A stretch of DNA of 64,000 bases. Source: Taurinivorans muris. GTDB taxonomy: Bacteria; Desulfobacterota; Desulfovibrionia; Desulfovibrionales; Desulfovibrionaceae. The translations under genes were made by a program, and so were the position numbers. Location: positions 992,001-1,056,000 of the forward strand of contig NZ_CP065938.1 of NCBI RefSeq assembly GCF_025232395.1, written 5' to 3'. The stretch's first letter is position 1, and each line of letters starts with the position of its first letter. The notes beneath the pieces were generated by a model. That model was not told the DNA's origin, made no database searches, and was given only the letters and a program-made list of their open reading frames with translations. Shown here piece by piece: positions 34,492 through 43,217 of this stretch.

Positions 34492-34968
34492 CTAATCAGC
34501 GATAATGAATTGTTTTGAAGAATCAACTACAATGCCGTGTTTGAGAAAGTTCCTGCCCAGCAAAACCCGATAATCGAAACGTTCGCGGTCCGCAAGATTC
34601 ACTTCCACATCATGGCTGATGTTTCCGACAGAAATATTGAGCATGACAACGGGACGCTCCTGTATGCCCCCTGTGCGAAGTCTGATTCTGGCGACCCGCA
34701 CCCTTGGAACGGTGAAATTCACCTTATCGCCGTCGTCAGTCACCAAATTGAACTCCACATAGGTTTTCTTGCCGTCTTTATACGTACGCACGATTTCCGC
34801 ATCAACGGAACAAACATCCGCACCGGTATCCAATTTCGCAGGAAGCAGCACCCCATTGATTTTAACATGTTCAATATAGCCCGCCACTTCCGTTTCTTCG
34901 CCGGAACAAGCCGTTATTACCGTCATAATCAATACGCCCGCCAACAGTTGAATAAATTTTTTCATCAA
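34492..34968 (-). CDS. Retropepsin-like (RimB/'ATP-dependent zinc protease'-type) lipoprotein
   Basis: A 158-residue protein with an N-terminal signal ending in the lipobox VITAC (Cys21). The aspartyl-protease motif LDTGADVCSVD is at residues 46-56, followed by the LLGRNFLKHGIVVD flap/end segment typical of this family. Homologues are often annotated 'ATP-dependent zinc protease' because of their link with RimK-like proteins, but the motif is that of retropepsins. It is the first gene of the operon and ends 3 bases before the 7TM gene. Confidence 0.85.
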   Translation of the reverse strand: MMKKFIQLLAGVLIMTVITACSGEETEVAGYIEHVKINGVLLPAKLDTGADVCSVDAEIVRTYKDGKKTYVEFNLVTDDGDKVNFTVPRVRVARIRLRTGGIQERPVVMLNISVGNISHDVEVNLADRERFDYRVLLGRNFLKHGIVVDSSKQFIIAD

Positions 34969-34992
34969 ACACCTTCAAACTAAGCTTTTAAA

Positions 34993-35020
34993 AGTTTACT
35001 CAAATCAAATCAGATGTCAA
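34993..35020 (-). promoter_or_regulatory. Promoter of the retropepsin/7TM/ATP-grasp operon
   Basis: On the minus strand TTGACA (35015-35020) is followed after 16 bases by TAAACT (34993-34998). It lies 25-52 bases upstream of the retropepsin start. Confidence 0.5.
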
Positions 35021-35060
35021 TGATGAAAAAAATCTATAAAAACAAAGTTTCATGGCATTA

Positions 35061-35088
35061 AAAAAAAGGTGCTCCGCAGGCACCTTTT
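35061..35088 (-). terminator. Intrinsic terminator of the amidase gene
   Basis: On the minus strand AAAAGGTGC pairs with GCACCTTTT (35064-35072 with 35080-35088), with a 7-base loop and a run of eight T. It ends 9 bases after the amidase stop. Confidence 0.85.
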
Positions 35089-35096
35089 GAAAACCC

Positions 35097-36863
35097 TTAT
35101 TTGTTCAATTCCGAAGCATATTGATGAATACCGTTCGCAATGCCTTCCGCCAAACCGTTTTTGTATTTTTCCGATAAAAGGCGTTTCGCCTCGGCGGAAT
35201 TGGACGTATAACCCATCTCAATCAAAATGCAGGGCATGGACGAACCTATCAGAACATGAAACGGCGCGCCCTTTGTGCCGTTGTTTTTTATGGAATAGCC
35301 GCTCTTTGCGATTTTACGGACAGTATTTGACTGAACTTTTTGGGCAAGGCGTTTTGATTCTTGGATACGGGCTTTGACCAGCATATCGCCTAAAATTTTC
35401 TCCATTTCTCCAAGCCCGCGTTTTTCAACGCCGGCGTTTTCAATCGCGGCAAGCCGAATTGCCTGTTCATCACCCGTGAAATCCAGATAATATGTTTCAA
35501 AGCCCTGCGCATTGGCGTTCACGCTCGCATTCGCATGCAGCGAAATAAAAAGGTCCGCTTTATGCTTTCTTGCTATATCAGTCCGTTCATAAAGCCCGAC
35601 ATATTTATCCGAAGAACGTGTCAGATAGACGTTATATCCTGCCGATTTGAGAACGCCCGCTATTTTTTTAGCAATTTCAAGATTGAAATCTTTCTCTTTG
35701 ATAGTATTATTGATAGCTCCGGGGTCTTTTCCCCCGTGTCCCGGGTCGATTACAATCGTATCGACTTTCAAGCCCAGCTGATCCGCAATTTTCGCGGCAA
35801 AAGTCGGAACATCGGCTTTCTTCGCTTTCACGGTTTTCTTCACTGCGGCGGAACTTGCTTTTTCCTGTTTCTTCTGCCCGGTGTTTTTCGTTTCAACCTT
35901 TTTGGTGTTTTTTGACGTTCCACTGCGCACGTTAATACCGGAATCCAACTGCTTGGAAGAATTGGTCGCTTCGATGATGAGCCTTGCCGGCTCGCGTTCA
36001 GACTTTACGGCATAGCGCAGCAGCTTTGAAAACTCCAATGTCACAACGCTCGTTCTGTTTTCTTCATCATACTCTATCTGATAACCGATAAAAATCCCGT
36101 TCTTTTTAAACGTATCCACAAGTTCCAAATTTTCAGAAGGCGCAACATTGTTCAGGGTGACAACAACATGGGGGTTTTCTTCGTCCCCTTGATATTTCGC
36201 CCGCCATGAAGCGATGGTTTCCATTGAAATAGTAATGCGGACCACATCATTTTTTAATTGCGAATTGATTTTCGTCAAAGTAATACTTGCCTGAGCCGGA
36301 CGGGAAATTTCGACAGTCCCCAAAGAAGCCAAAGCCCCGTCACCTATTTCCGCATAATATTTTTTGGCTTTCAAATGAAAATCACCGGTAGGATAATTCG
36401 CTATGCATTGTTTCAGATAGGCTTTTGCTTTTTTCGTATCACGAAGAACAATGTGAGCCAACTGGGCGGCATTGAAAAGAGCATCGTCAGCCAACGGGCT
36501 GAGTTCGTGCTTTTTCACCAAATACAAATACCGCTCTATCGCATGCTTGGCGTCCTGACGCACAAAAGAACGCTGCGCCATTTGGTCAAGAGCGTAGGCA
36601 GAACGAAAAAGAGCGGCAGGCCTGTTATTCCATGTCGCGTTATTACGATAGATTTCATAAAACTCATCGGATAATTTCAACCAGTTATGCCTGTATTCAC
36701 TGCGTTTCTTATCGTGAATCAACCGGTTCAATTCGATTTTCGCATTGTCATACGCCGAAGGCTCCGAATAAGCCAACGCAAAACTGACCGCAATAACAAA
36801 AATTACAGCAACCAACTGTAAAAAAAGCAAAAAAACAGTATTACGCCAAAAAAACGAACGCAT
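35097..36863 (-). CDS. amiC: N-acetylmuramoyl-L-alanine amidase (AmiA/B/C type) with TPR-like and AMIN-like regions
   Basis: A 588-residue periplasmic peptidoglycan amidase that frees peptide stems during cell separation. A signal peptide ends near ALA. Residues ~35-170 are helical TPR-like repeats, ~180-300 form an AMIN-like beta domain, and a Lys-rich linker follows. The Amidase_3 domain starts TIVIDPGHGGKDPGA, with the later catalytic segments FISLHANAS and LIEMGYTSN. The TPR-AMIN-amidase order is seen in Desulfovibrio. I use the ATG at 36863 because it gives a good signal peptide; starts at 36905 and 36959 exist without clear sites. Confidence 0.92.
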   Translation of the reverse strand: MRSFFWRNTVFLLFLQLVAVIFVIAVSFALAYSEPSAYDNAKIELNRLIHDKKRSEYRHNWLKLSDEFYEIYRNNATWNNRPAALFRSAYALDQMAQRSFVRQDAKHAIERYLYLVKKHELSPLADDALFNAAQLAHIVLRDTKKAKAYLKQCIANYPTGDFHLKAKKYYAEIGDGALASLGTVEISRPAQASITLTKINSQLKNDVVRITISMETIASWRAKYQGDEENPHVVVTLNNVAPSENLELVDTFKKNGIFIGYQIEYDEENRTSVVTLEFSKLLRYAVKSEREPARLIIEATNSSKQLDSGINVRSGTSKNTKKVETKNTGQKKQEKASSAAVKKTVKAKKADVPTFAAKIADQLGLKVDTIVIDPGHGGKDPGAINNTIKEKDFNLEIAKKIAGVLKSAGYNVYLTRSSDKYVGLYERTDIARKHKADLFISLHANASVNANAQGFETYYLDFTGDEQAIRLAAIENAGVEKRGLGEMEKILGDMLVKARIQESKRLAQKVQSNTVRKIAKSGYSIKNNGTKGAPFHVLIGSSMPCILIEMGYTSNSAEAKRLLSEKYKNGLAEGIANGIHQYASELNK

Positions 36864-36959
36864 AAAAACACCAACTTTATTTGTATAATTTTCCCTATAC
36901 AGCATTTCGGAACATAAGCCGATTAACTTTAGGAAAATCACAAGAACGGACTTTATCAT

Positions 36960-37316
36960 AAAAGATAAAGTAAAGTCACTATATTATGCAGTCTTTTTTT
37001 TCTATAATAATTTTATATTTTTTCTATATTTTTTTTAGACTTTTTATAGTAAAATTATAATCTCACACAATCATTGTACAGTTTAAAAAAAGTTTTCTCT
37101 ACAAATAAGAACTGTTCCTTATAAGAAAAACAAAAAAAATTAAAAAAATTTTTTGCAAACCTTAACAGACTGATTAAAACCGCTTTCCCGATAAAAACCG
37201 TTTTGCCGACAACAATATAAAAAACATTCACTTTTCAAAGACTTTTCCCCTTTAAATAAGCATTCGCTTCGTTCAAACCAAAAAATTGCCGTTTCTCCGA
37301 CCCTTCCCTTTTTCCA
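36960..37316. other. AT-rich gene-free region
   Basis: About 360 bases between the amidase and thiE are very AT-rich with long A and T runs. A 71-codon minus-strand frame (37140-37355) covers part of it, but its composition is poor, it overlaps the thiE terminator and it matches no family I know. I see nothing else; the amidase promoter probably lies at the low-coordinate end. Confidence 0.5.
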
Positions 37317-37349
37317 AAAAAAAGTTTCTCTGAAAGAGAAACTTTTTTT
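37317..37349 (-). terminator. Intrinsic terminator of the thi operon
   Basis: A 14-bp stem (37317-37330 with 37336-37349), including GTTTCTC/GAGAAAC, has a TGAAA loop and a T-run on the minus strand, 22 bases after thiE. Confidence 0.85.
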
Positions 37350-37370
37350 CTTCAAACAATATTGCGCAGT

Positions 37371-38024
37371 TTATTTTTGAAACGCTCTTAAAAATTCTTT
37401 GACCGTCGCATCAATATCCTTTGCTGAACAAATAGCCGAAACAACAGCCACGCTTTCAACCCCCGCCTGTAAAATCTCCTGCGCATTCCGCGTATTGATT
37501 CCGCCGATAGTCATAAGCGGTATGGTGCATTTTTGTTCATCTAAAAACGCGCGCGCCCTCCGCATGCCCTCAATGCCCCAAGCGGGCGCCGTATCCTTTT
37601 TCGTCTCGGTCGGAAAAACAGGGCTGACAGCAATATACTGCACTTCTTCCTTTACGGCTCTTTCCAAGGTTTCCATTGTCGGAGCGGTTAAACCGATAAT
37701 GCGTCTTGTTCCCATTAAACGGCGGGCATCGGCAACAGGCATGTCGCTTTGTCCCAAATGCACGCCGGCAGCCCCTGACGCCAAGGCGATATCAACCCTG
37801 TCATTGATAATGACAGGAATATTGTACCGCACCTGCACTTCTTTAACCAGAACTTTAGCCAGCGCTAAAAAATCACGGGTATTGTTATTTTTTTCCCGTA
37901 TCTGAACAGCCTGCACGCCCGCCTGCACAGCCTGCAAAACAACATCGACAAGAGGACGCCCCAGACACAAGTCTTGGTCTGTCACCAAATACAGCCCGAA
38001 ATCGCGAAAATCCGACCACTCCAT
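37371..38024 (-). CDS. thiE: Thiamine-phosphate synthase
   Basis: A 217-residue TIM-barrel enzyme joining the pyrimidine (HMP-PP) and thiazole (THZ-P) parts of thiamine. Landmarks are QIREKNNNTRDFLALAK, IINDRVDIALASGAAGVHLGQSDMP, PVFPTETK and IGGINTRN (phosphate loop). It follows thiM by a few bases, with GGAG before the ATG at 38024. A GTG at 38030 is an alternative start. No thiC or thiG is present here and no TPP riboswitch was seen, so the operon may serve salvage. Confidence 0.95.
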   Translation of the reverse strand: MEWSDFRDFGLYLVTDQDLCLGRPLVDVVLQAVQAGVQAVQIREKNNNTRDFLALAKVLVKEVQVRYNIPVIINDRVDIALASGAAGVHLGQSDMPVADARRLMGTRRIIGLTAPTMETLERAVKEEVQYIAVSPVFPTETKKDTAPAWGIEGMRRARAFLDEQKCTIPLMTIGGINTRNAQEILQAGVESVAVVSAICSAKDIDATVKEFLRAFQK

Positions 38025-38036
38025 AATCACTCCGAT

Positions 38037-38828
38037 TTATTCCATAGTTACACGTTTTGCGGCATCGGCATAATCAGCAGAATACAGCTCATCAATAAAA
38101 CACGGCAAAAAAGATCCCGGACCTTGGCATTTTTTTCCGGCTTTCTCTCCTGCACCGGCAAATAACGCCATGGCGGAAACAGCGCCGATAAAAGGCGTTT
38201 TCGCAACAGCCATGCAGGCTCCCGTCACCGCCGTTGCGGAACAGCCAATGCCGGTGACAAGCGTCATGAGGGGGTCCCCGCCTTGCACATAGGCAAATTG
38301 TGTTCCGTCCGTAATCATATCCACTTCACCGCTGACACTCACAACAGTTTGAAAATTCCGGGCGAGGCGTTTCGCCTGTTCTTTGACTTCCAGACTTCCC
38401 TTTGTGCTGTCCACACCTTTATTTTCCCCGAGTTCACCTGCAAGAGCCATGATTTCCGAACCGTTTCCCCGCACTATGCATGGTTTTACAGTCCGCAAAA
38501 TGGAAAGGGCGGTTTCCGTACGCAAACGGGAAGCCCCCGCCCCGACAGGGTCGAGCACCACGGGTTTTTTATATTTATTGGCAAAATCACCCGCCACATT
38601 CATGGAAGCAATTGTATGTTTATCGAGCGTACCAATATTAAGAACCAATGCATTGATAATTTTGACCAAGTCTTCCAATTCTTCCTGAGCGTGCGCCATA
38701 AGCGGAGAAGCCCCAGCCGCCAAAAGCACATTGGCATTGACCTGCATGACAACCAAGTTTGTTATGCATTGAACCAAAGGGCTTTTTTGACGCATAGCCT
38801 GCAACGTTTCCAAAACTGCTTTTTGCAT
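38037..38828 (-). CDS. thiM: Hydroxyethylthiazole kinase
   Basis: A 263-residue ribokinase-fold enzyme phosphorylating 4-methyl-5-hydroxyethylthiazole for thiamine salvage. Landmarks are QCITNLVVMQVNANVLLAAGASPLM, VLDPVGAGAS, RGNGSEIMAL and MTLVTGIGCSATAVTGA, the last holding the catalytic Cys. A GAGGG site precedes the ATG. It lies between the nitroreductase and thiE in one transcription unit. Confidence 0.95.
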   Translation of the reverse strand: MQKAVLETLQAMRQKSPLVQCITNLVVMQVNANVLLAAGASPLMAHAQEELEDLVKIINALVLNIGTLDKHTIASMNVAGDFANKYKKPVVLDPVGAGASRLRTETALSILRTVKPCIVRGNGSEIMALAGELGENKGVDSTKGSLEVKEQAKRLARNFQTVVSVSGEVDMITDGTQFAYVQGGDPLMTLVTGIGCSATAVTGACMAVAKTPFIGAVSAMALFAGAGEKAGKKCQGPGSFLPCFIDELYSADYADAAKRVTME

Positions 38829-38837
38829 GATTCCCTC

Positions 38838-39446
38838 TTATTTTTGCAGCAGCAAAACATCTTTCAATGCACGTTTAGGAACCATGTTACAGCCCCTTTC
38901 ATCATGATAATACTGCGTTTTTCCGTCTTCTTTCACTGTTGTTATTTCACGGTTTTGATTTGGTTTTCCCAAAAGCATCAATAAATCAGGGATAAGTTTC
39001 GCCCCTGATTCTTCATCGTAAAAAGAAACCCCCTCTTTTTGCAGAATATCCGCAACAACCTCTTTTTTAAACGCTCCCACCATACAGGCGGCATATCCTT
39101 TTTCCGCAGCCCCAAGCTGAATGGTCTGGGCGGCTATGCCGATATCCATAATACCGAACTGCGTTTTTTCCTGCGGCGCAAGCAAGACAATGAACGCCAC
39201 GGGAGAATCGATTCCCCGCTGCGGCTTTTGCTCGGGAGGCAAAGCCCCGCCAAGCACAAAAGACTCTTCTATTTTGGTACGGAGGCTTTTATCCTGCACA
39301 ATCACATAACGGATGATTTGCGCATTGCGGGCGGAAGAAGTAATGCGCGCCGTATCGACAAGGTCAATTAAAATTTCAGAGGGAATTTCCTCCTGACAAA
39401 AACGCCGGCAAGTCCTTGCCTGCATAACCAACTCTTTCAATTCCAT
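38838..39446 (-). CDS. Nitroreductase family protein
   Basis: A 202-residue FMN-dependent oxidoreductase-like protein. The N-terminal RTCRRFCQEEIPSE replaces the usual R-S-x-R-x-F motif, SSARNAQIIRYVIV matches the FMN-binding SPSaxNxQP-type segment, and DIGIAAQTIQLGAAEKGYAACMVGAF is typical. It sits in the thi/maf operon with AAGGAG before the ATG. The substrate is unknown. Confidence 0.88.
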   Translation of the reverse strand: MELKELVMQARTCRRFCQEEIPSEILIDLVDTARITSSARNAQIIRYVIVQDKSLRTKIEESFVLGGALPPEQKPQRGIDSPVAFIVLLAPQEKTQFGIMDIGIAAQTIQLGAAEKGYAACMVGAFKKEVVADILQKEGVSFYDEESGAKLIPDLLMLLGKPNQNREITTVKEDGKTQYYHDERGCNMVPKRALKDVLLLQK

Positions 39447-39455
39447 ACTTACTCC

Positions 39456-40223
39456 TTAAACGGTTATCGCACCATTCCACAATAAAAATTCCACACATTT
39501 CGCAACAGGCAAACCTATGACAGTATCCAAGCAGCCATACACGGAAGAAGACAAAAAACTTCCCGTACCGCTTATGCCGTATGCGCCGGCTTTATCAAAC
39601 CCCTCGCCGGTTTTCGCATATGCTTCCAAAACGGCGTCCGCCCACGGCGCAAACGTCACCTCCGTCTTATCGGAAAAAACATAGCATGCCTTATCCGCCA
39701 TATCGGTAAAAGCGACAGCGGTTATCACCGCATGGGTTTCTCCTTTCAGCTTTTTGAGCATGGCAAAGGCTTCTTGTTCCGACCTTGGCTTTCCCAAGAC
39801 TTCCCCCGCCATGCAAACTATGGTGTCGGCAGTGATAATGGAAATATTTTTACTTTCTTCGGTCAAATGAGAGAATGAAAACGTTTCAAAAGGAAACGAT
39901 AAGGGCTGTTCTGCGCAAGTTTTTTCAAAAACAGCGGAAATCGTATGCCCCTCTTCCAAAACCCCCAAATAAGACAAAGCGCCGTAAGCTTTTGACCGCA
40001 CCATTCTTTTCACGTATTCTTCAGGCTTTTCATTTCCGCAAGGACGTTCTTCCCGGTCATGAACCCCCAACACGCCCCGTTTCGGGATGGAATATTCCCG
40101 TTCTTCATACAATTCATTTTTCTGTATGTTCAGCACCTGAAATTCCATGCCCAAATTTTTAAAAAATTGCTGCCTCCTTGGCGAACCGGAAGCAACAATG
40201 ATTTTTTTCCTTGTTTGAAACAT
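39456..40223 (-). CDS. maf: Maf-like nucleoside triphosphate pyrophosphatase with an insertion
   Basis: A 255-residue Maf-family protein; the usual length is about 190-200. The start ASGSPRRQQFF, the YVKRMVRSKAYG segment, ITADTIVCMAGEVLGKP and the final GSFLSSSVYGCLDTVIGLPV are canonical. An extra stretch of about 45-50 residues lies between SKAYG and ADTIV. Maf proteins hydrolyse dTTP/UTP or modified nucleotides. The gene abuts the previous one with little space. Confidence 0.9.
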   Translation of the reverse strand: MFQTRKKIIVASGSPRRQQFFKNLGMEFQVLNIQKNELYEEREYSIPKRGVLGVHDREERPCGNEKPEEYVKRMVRSKAYGALSYLGVLEEGHTISAVFEKTCAEQPLSFPFETFSFSHLTEESKNISIITADTIVCMAGEVLGKPRSEQEAFAMLKKLKGETHAVITAVAFTDMADKACYVFSDKTEVTFAPWADAVLEAYAKTGEGFDKAGAYGISGTGSFLSSSVYGCLDTVIGLPVAKCVEFLLWNGAITV

Positions 40224-40224
40224 G

Positions 40225-41085
40225 TTATTGAACAGGTTCCTGCGTCACATCTTCAGGATTGATGTCGACAACGCGTCCTTGCAGCCAAAAAATCATATCG
40301 ACTTCATCGCCGGCTTTCGGAACATATCCTTTTTGGCATGCTTTTGCAGGCACAAACATCAAAATACGGATATTTTCCTTATCTCCGAAAGTGGATACGA
40401 AACGGTAGATTTTTTCACCGCCTTTCGGTCCGAAAACAAATTCCTCCACTTCTTCGACAACGACACGCGCCTGATATTCGGAAGCGGTATCTGTCGGAGC
40501 GAGCAAACGTTTTCCTTGTATGTCGACTTTCAATGCCGGAACATCCAAACGGGTTTTGTCAGGATTTTCTTTCAGCCATTTTTCGGCATGGACTTCATAA
40601 TAAGGACCGCTTGTGACAGTGATTTCGTCAAGCAAAGCGCGGCGCAAACCAAGGCAAAGCCCAGACAGATAAAAGGTCTGTTCAATGCCTTCGGTCAAAT
40701 CGATTTTATGGTCACGGAAGAAGAGAGGATCGTAAAACCAAAGAATTTGCTCGGATTCTCCCGCAAAACAGCCGACTTCCCCTTCCAGTCCGTTTTTCCA
40801 CGCATAAGTCGTTTCAATACGCAACGTATTCGGATATCCCTCCATAAAAGGAAAAATGGCTTTAGGCTCAAGCTTTCCCTCCGCTTCGCCGCCGACGATG
40901 ATGCCTGCCCGCAAAAGCGGTTCCTTAGGCCAGGCCATTACAAAATTTTCCTGATTTCCGTCTTTGGCATGCCAAATGGGGCGGGTTCCCCCTTCATCAA
41001 CGACGACTTTCATCACATAAGGCAATTCTTTCAAGTTATTTACAAGAACACTCCAAGGTTTCACCAAAAGTTCTTCATGTTTCAT
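40225..41085 (-). CDS. Conserved hypothetical protein
   Basis: A 286-residue protein with no signal peptide and no catalytic motif that I recognise. It is rich in acidic residues, Trp and aromatics (for example PLFFRDHKIDLTEGIEQTFYLSGL), and looks like a soluble beta-rich protein. GAGGATAAAG precedes the ATG, and the frame is followed one base later by maf, so it is the first gene of the maf-nitroreductase-thi operon. Homologues probably exist in related Desulfovibrio genomes; the function is unknown. Confidence 0.8.
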   Translation of the reverse strand: MKHEELLVKPWSVLVNNLKELPYVMKVVVDEGGTRPIWHAKDGNQENFVMAWPKEPLLRAGIIVGGEAEGKLEPKAIFPFMEGYPNTLRIETTYAWKNGLEGEVGCFAGESEQILWFYDPLFFRDHKIDLTEGIEQTFYLSGLCLGLRRALLDEITVTSGPYYEVHAEKWLKENPDKTRLDVPALKVDIQGKRLLAPTDTASEYQARVVVEEVEEFVFGPKGGEKIYRFVSTFGDKENIRILMFVPAKACQKGYVPKAGDEVDMIFWLQGRVVDINPEDVTQEPVQ

Positions 41086-41288
41086 TCTTTATCCTCGCAT
41101 AGAAAACTACATAAACTATGATATATTCATAACAGATTTTTTTTATAAGGTCCATATGCAAAAAAATGCAGCGCCGTATAAAAAATTTTACAATAAAAAA
41201 GTATTATATCAATAGATTACAATTTTTTTAAACAATTCTTGCAAAACCATGTTTCTTTATGGTATGCTTCACGGATAGGGAAATACGA

Positions 41289-42731
41289 ATGATTATGAAC
41301 GATATGGAAGAAGAAACGCAATCTTTAGGATACGCTCCGCTCAAAATTGAAGAGCTTTCACAAAATTTACAAGAAGCTTGCTTCAGTGCAAACTGGAAAA
41401 CCCTCATGCCCGTCCAAGCGCATAGCCTTCCTTATACTTTGAAAGGCTATGATGTCATGGTGCAGTCCCAAACCGGCAGCGGAAAAACAGGAGCTTTCCT
41501 TCTTCCGTGCCTAAAAAACATCGATGCGGAAAAAAATGTCTGCCAAGCGCTCATTCTTGTTCCGACAAGGGAACTTGCCCAGCAAGTGGAACATGAAGCG
41601 AAAATCCTTTTCCGCGGTACGCTTTCCTGCCTTTGCCTTTACGGGGGAACAAAATACTCAAAGCAGCTGCAAGCCCTGCAAAACGGCGTCCAAGTCGTTA
41701 TCGGAACTCCGGGTCGGGTGCTTGACCATTTACTGCGCCGTTCCTTAAATCTTTCCCAACTGAAAACGCTTGTTTTCGATGAGGCGGACCGCATGCTTTC
41801 CGTCGGCTTTTATCAGGACATGCAGGAAATCAAACGTTTCGTTCCGTCCCAAAACGTGCAGGTCGCGCTTTTTTCCGCAACCTATCCTCCTGATGTTCTC
41901 AATATTTCCAAAAGTTTTCTGCATGAGCCTAAAATAATCAGCCTCTCGCAAGGCGAAGTGCATGTTGCCAAAACCTCGCATTATTTCTGCGAATGCAGCC
42001 CCATGGATAAAGACAGATGCCTCACCCGCATCCTTGAAAAAGAAAATCCCAGCCAAGCGATTATTTTCTGCAACACCAAGAACAATGTGCATTACATTGC
42101 GGGAGTTTTGCAGGGTTTTGGCTATAACGCTTCAGAATTTTCCGCTGATTTGCCCCAAAACAAGCGTGAACAAGTTTTGGAAAAATTACGCAGCGGTTCG
42201 CTGCAATATTTGGTTGCGACGGATGTTGCGTCACGCGGTATCGATATTCCCCACCTTTCCCATGTTTTTCTATACGAAGTCCCGGAAGACAGGGAAGCGT
42301 ATATCCACAGGGCAGGACGCACGGGACGGGCGGGAGCCGCAGGCACTGTCATTTCCCTTGTGGATATTATGGAAAAGCTTGAATTGGAACGGCTTGCAAA
42401 ATCTTATAAAATAGATATGCTGCCTTATCCCGACCCGAGTAATGAAGAAATCGCCCAGCTTGTCAGCGAAAGAATGGCTAACCATCTCAACAAACTGCGG
42501 CGCGGCAGAACAGGATTGGAACTGGAAAGGGCGAAACGCTTCATCCCCTTACTCAAAGACCTTGCGCATGATTTTGATGATATTGAAAACATTCAACTTT
42601 TAACCATGCTTTTTGACAAGGAATATCAGCAAAGCTTATCGGATAAAAGAGAAGAAAAACCAGTAATTCAAAATACGAAAAGAAAATTTTATAAGAGAAA
42701 TAAAAAAGAAACGACACGCACCAAGGGTTGA
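41289..42731 (+). CDS. DEAD-box ATP-dependent RNA helicase
   Basis: A 480-residue RNA helicase. The Q-motif region WKTLMPVQAHSLP leads to Walker A SQTGSGKTG, followed by PTRELAQQ, TPGRVLDHL, DEAD (VFDEADRML), SAT and the C-terminal HRAGRTGRAG. A basic tail (KRKFYKRNKKE) ends it. Such proteins act in ribosome assembly or RNA decay. I use the ATG at 41289 with AGGGAA upstream; an ATG at 41259 has no site. It opens a run of genes on the plus strand. Confidence 0.94.
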   Translation: MIMNDMEEETQSLGYAPLKIEELSQNLQEACFSANWKTLMPVQAHSLPYTLKGYDVMVQSQTGSGKTGAFLLPCLKNIDAEKNVCQALILVPTRELAQQVEHEAKILFRGTLSCLCLYGGTKYSKQLQALQNGVQVVIGTPGRVLDHLLRRSLNLSQLKTLVFDEADRMLSVGFYQDMQEIKRFVPSQNVQVALFSATYPPDVLNISKSFLHEPKIISLSQGEVHVAKTSHYFCECSPMDKDRCLTRILEKENPSQAIIFCNTKNNVHYIAGVLQGFGYNASEFSADLPQNKREQVLEKLRSGSLQYLVATDVASRGIDIPHLSHVFLYEVPEDREAYIHRAGRTGRAGAAGTVISLVDIMEKLELERLAKSYKIDMLPYPDPSNEEIAQLVSERMANHLNKLRRGRTGLELERAKRFIPLLKDLAHDFDDIENIQLLTMLFDKEYQQSLSDKREEKPVIQNTKRKFYKRNKKETTRTKG

Positions 42732-42733
42732 TT

Positions 42734-43207
42734 ATGAGTGATGCAAATTCTGATTTCCTTATGGAACAATATCAAGATGTTGCCAATAATTTCACGGCGC
42801 TTTTATCTGATTTTGATTATGCCGATGAAATGGAATTATTGAACATCAGCCGGTTGAATTTTGTTTTAAGAAAAAATCTGTCACAAGAATTTGAAGTGTT
42901 GTATATCGCATTATGGTATAATTGCCTCAAAACTTCGTTTCCGGAAACCTATGAAGCGATTTTTCAGCAATTTCTCAAATATAATCTCCCGCAGAAATAC
43001 AAGAGCGCGAAACTCCAAGAAATAACGACAAGAATCCAAATGTATATCGAGTTAATGGGAAACAATGCGAGCACGGATTTGACTCCTATTTCCCACCATC
43101 TCCTTTCTTTTTTAAAGTTCGACGAAGCGAGCCAGCGCACCTATGAAATGAAAATCACGCTTCACCTCAGAAAAGTTTACACCTATCTTTTCGAAAGACT
43201 CATTTAA
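42734..43207 (+). CDS. Hypothetical helical protein
   Basis: A 157-residue protein predicted to be mostly alpha-helical, with no signal peptide, cysteine pairs or known motif. It starts 2 bases after the helicase stop with AAGGG at 42724-42728. It precedes trmI by 10 bases, suggesting a role in RNA metabolism only by position. A TTG at 42728 is an alternative start. I do not recognise it. Confidence 0.78.
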   Translation: MSDANSDFLMEQYQDVANNFTALLSDFDYADEMELLNISRLNFVLRKNLSQEFEVLYIALWYNCLKTSFPETYEAIFQQFLKYNLPQKYKSAKLQEITTRIQMYIELMGNNASTDLTPISHHLLSFLKFDEASQRTYEMKITLHLRKVYTYLFERLI

Positions 43208-43217
43208 AGGAAATTTT

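Noticed and set aside
37140-37355. 71-codon minus-strand frame with many Cys, Lys and Phe
   Set aside because: It lies in an AT-rich intergenic region, overlaps the thi-operon terminator, has no ribosome-binding site and resembles no family.
41086-41288. TPP riboswitch or other leader structure ahead of the maf-thi operon or the helicase
   Set aside because: I looked for the conserved TPP motifs on both strands and saw none.
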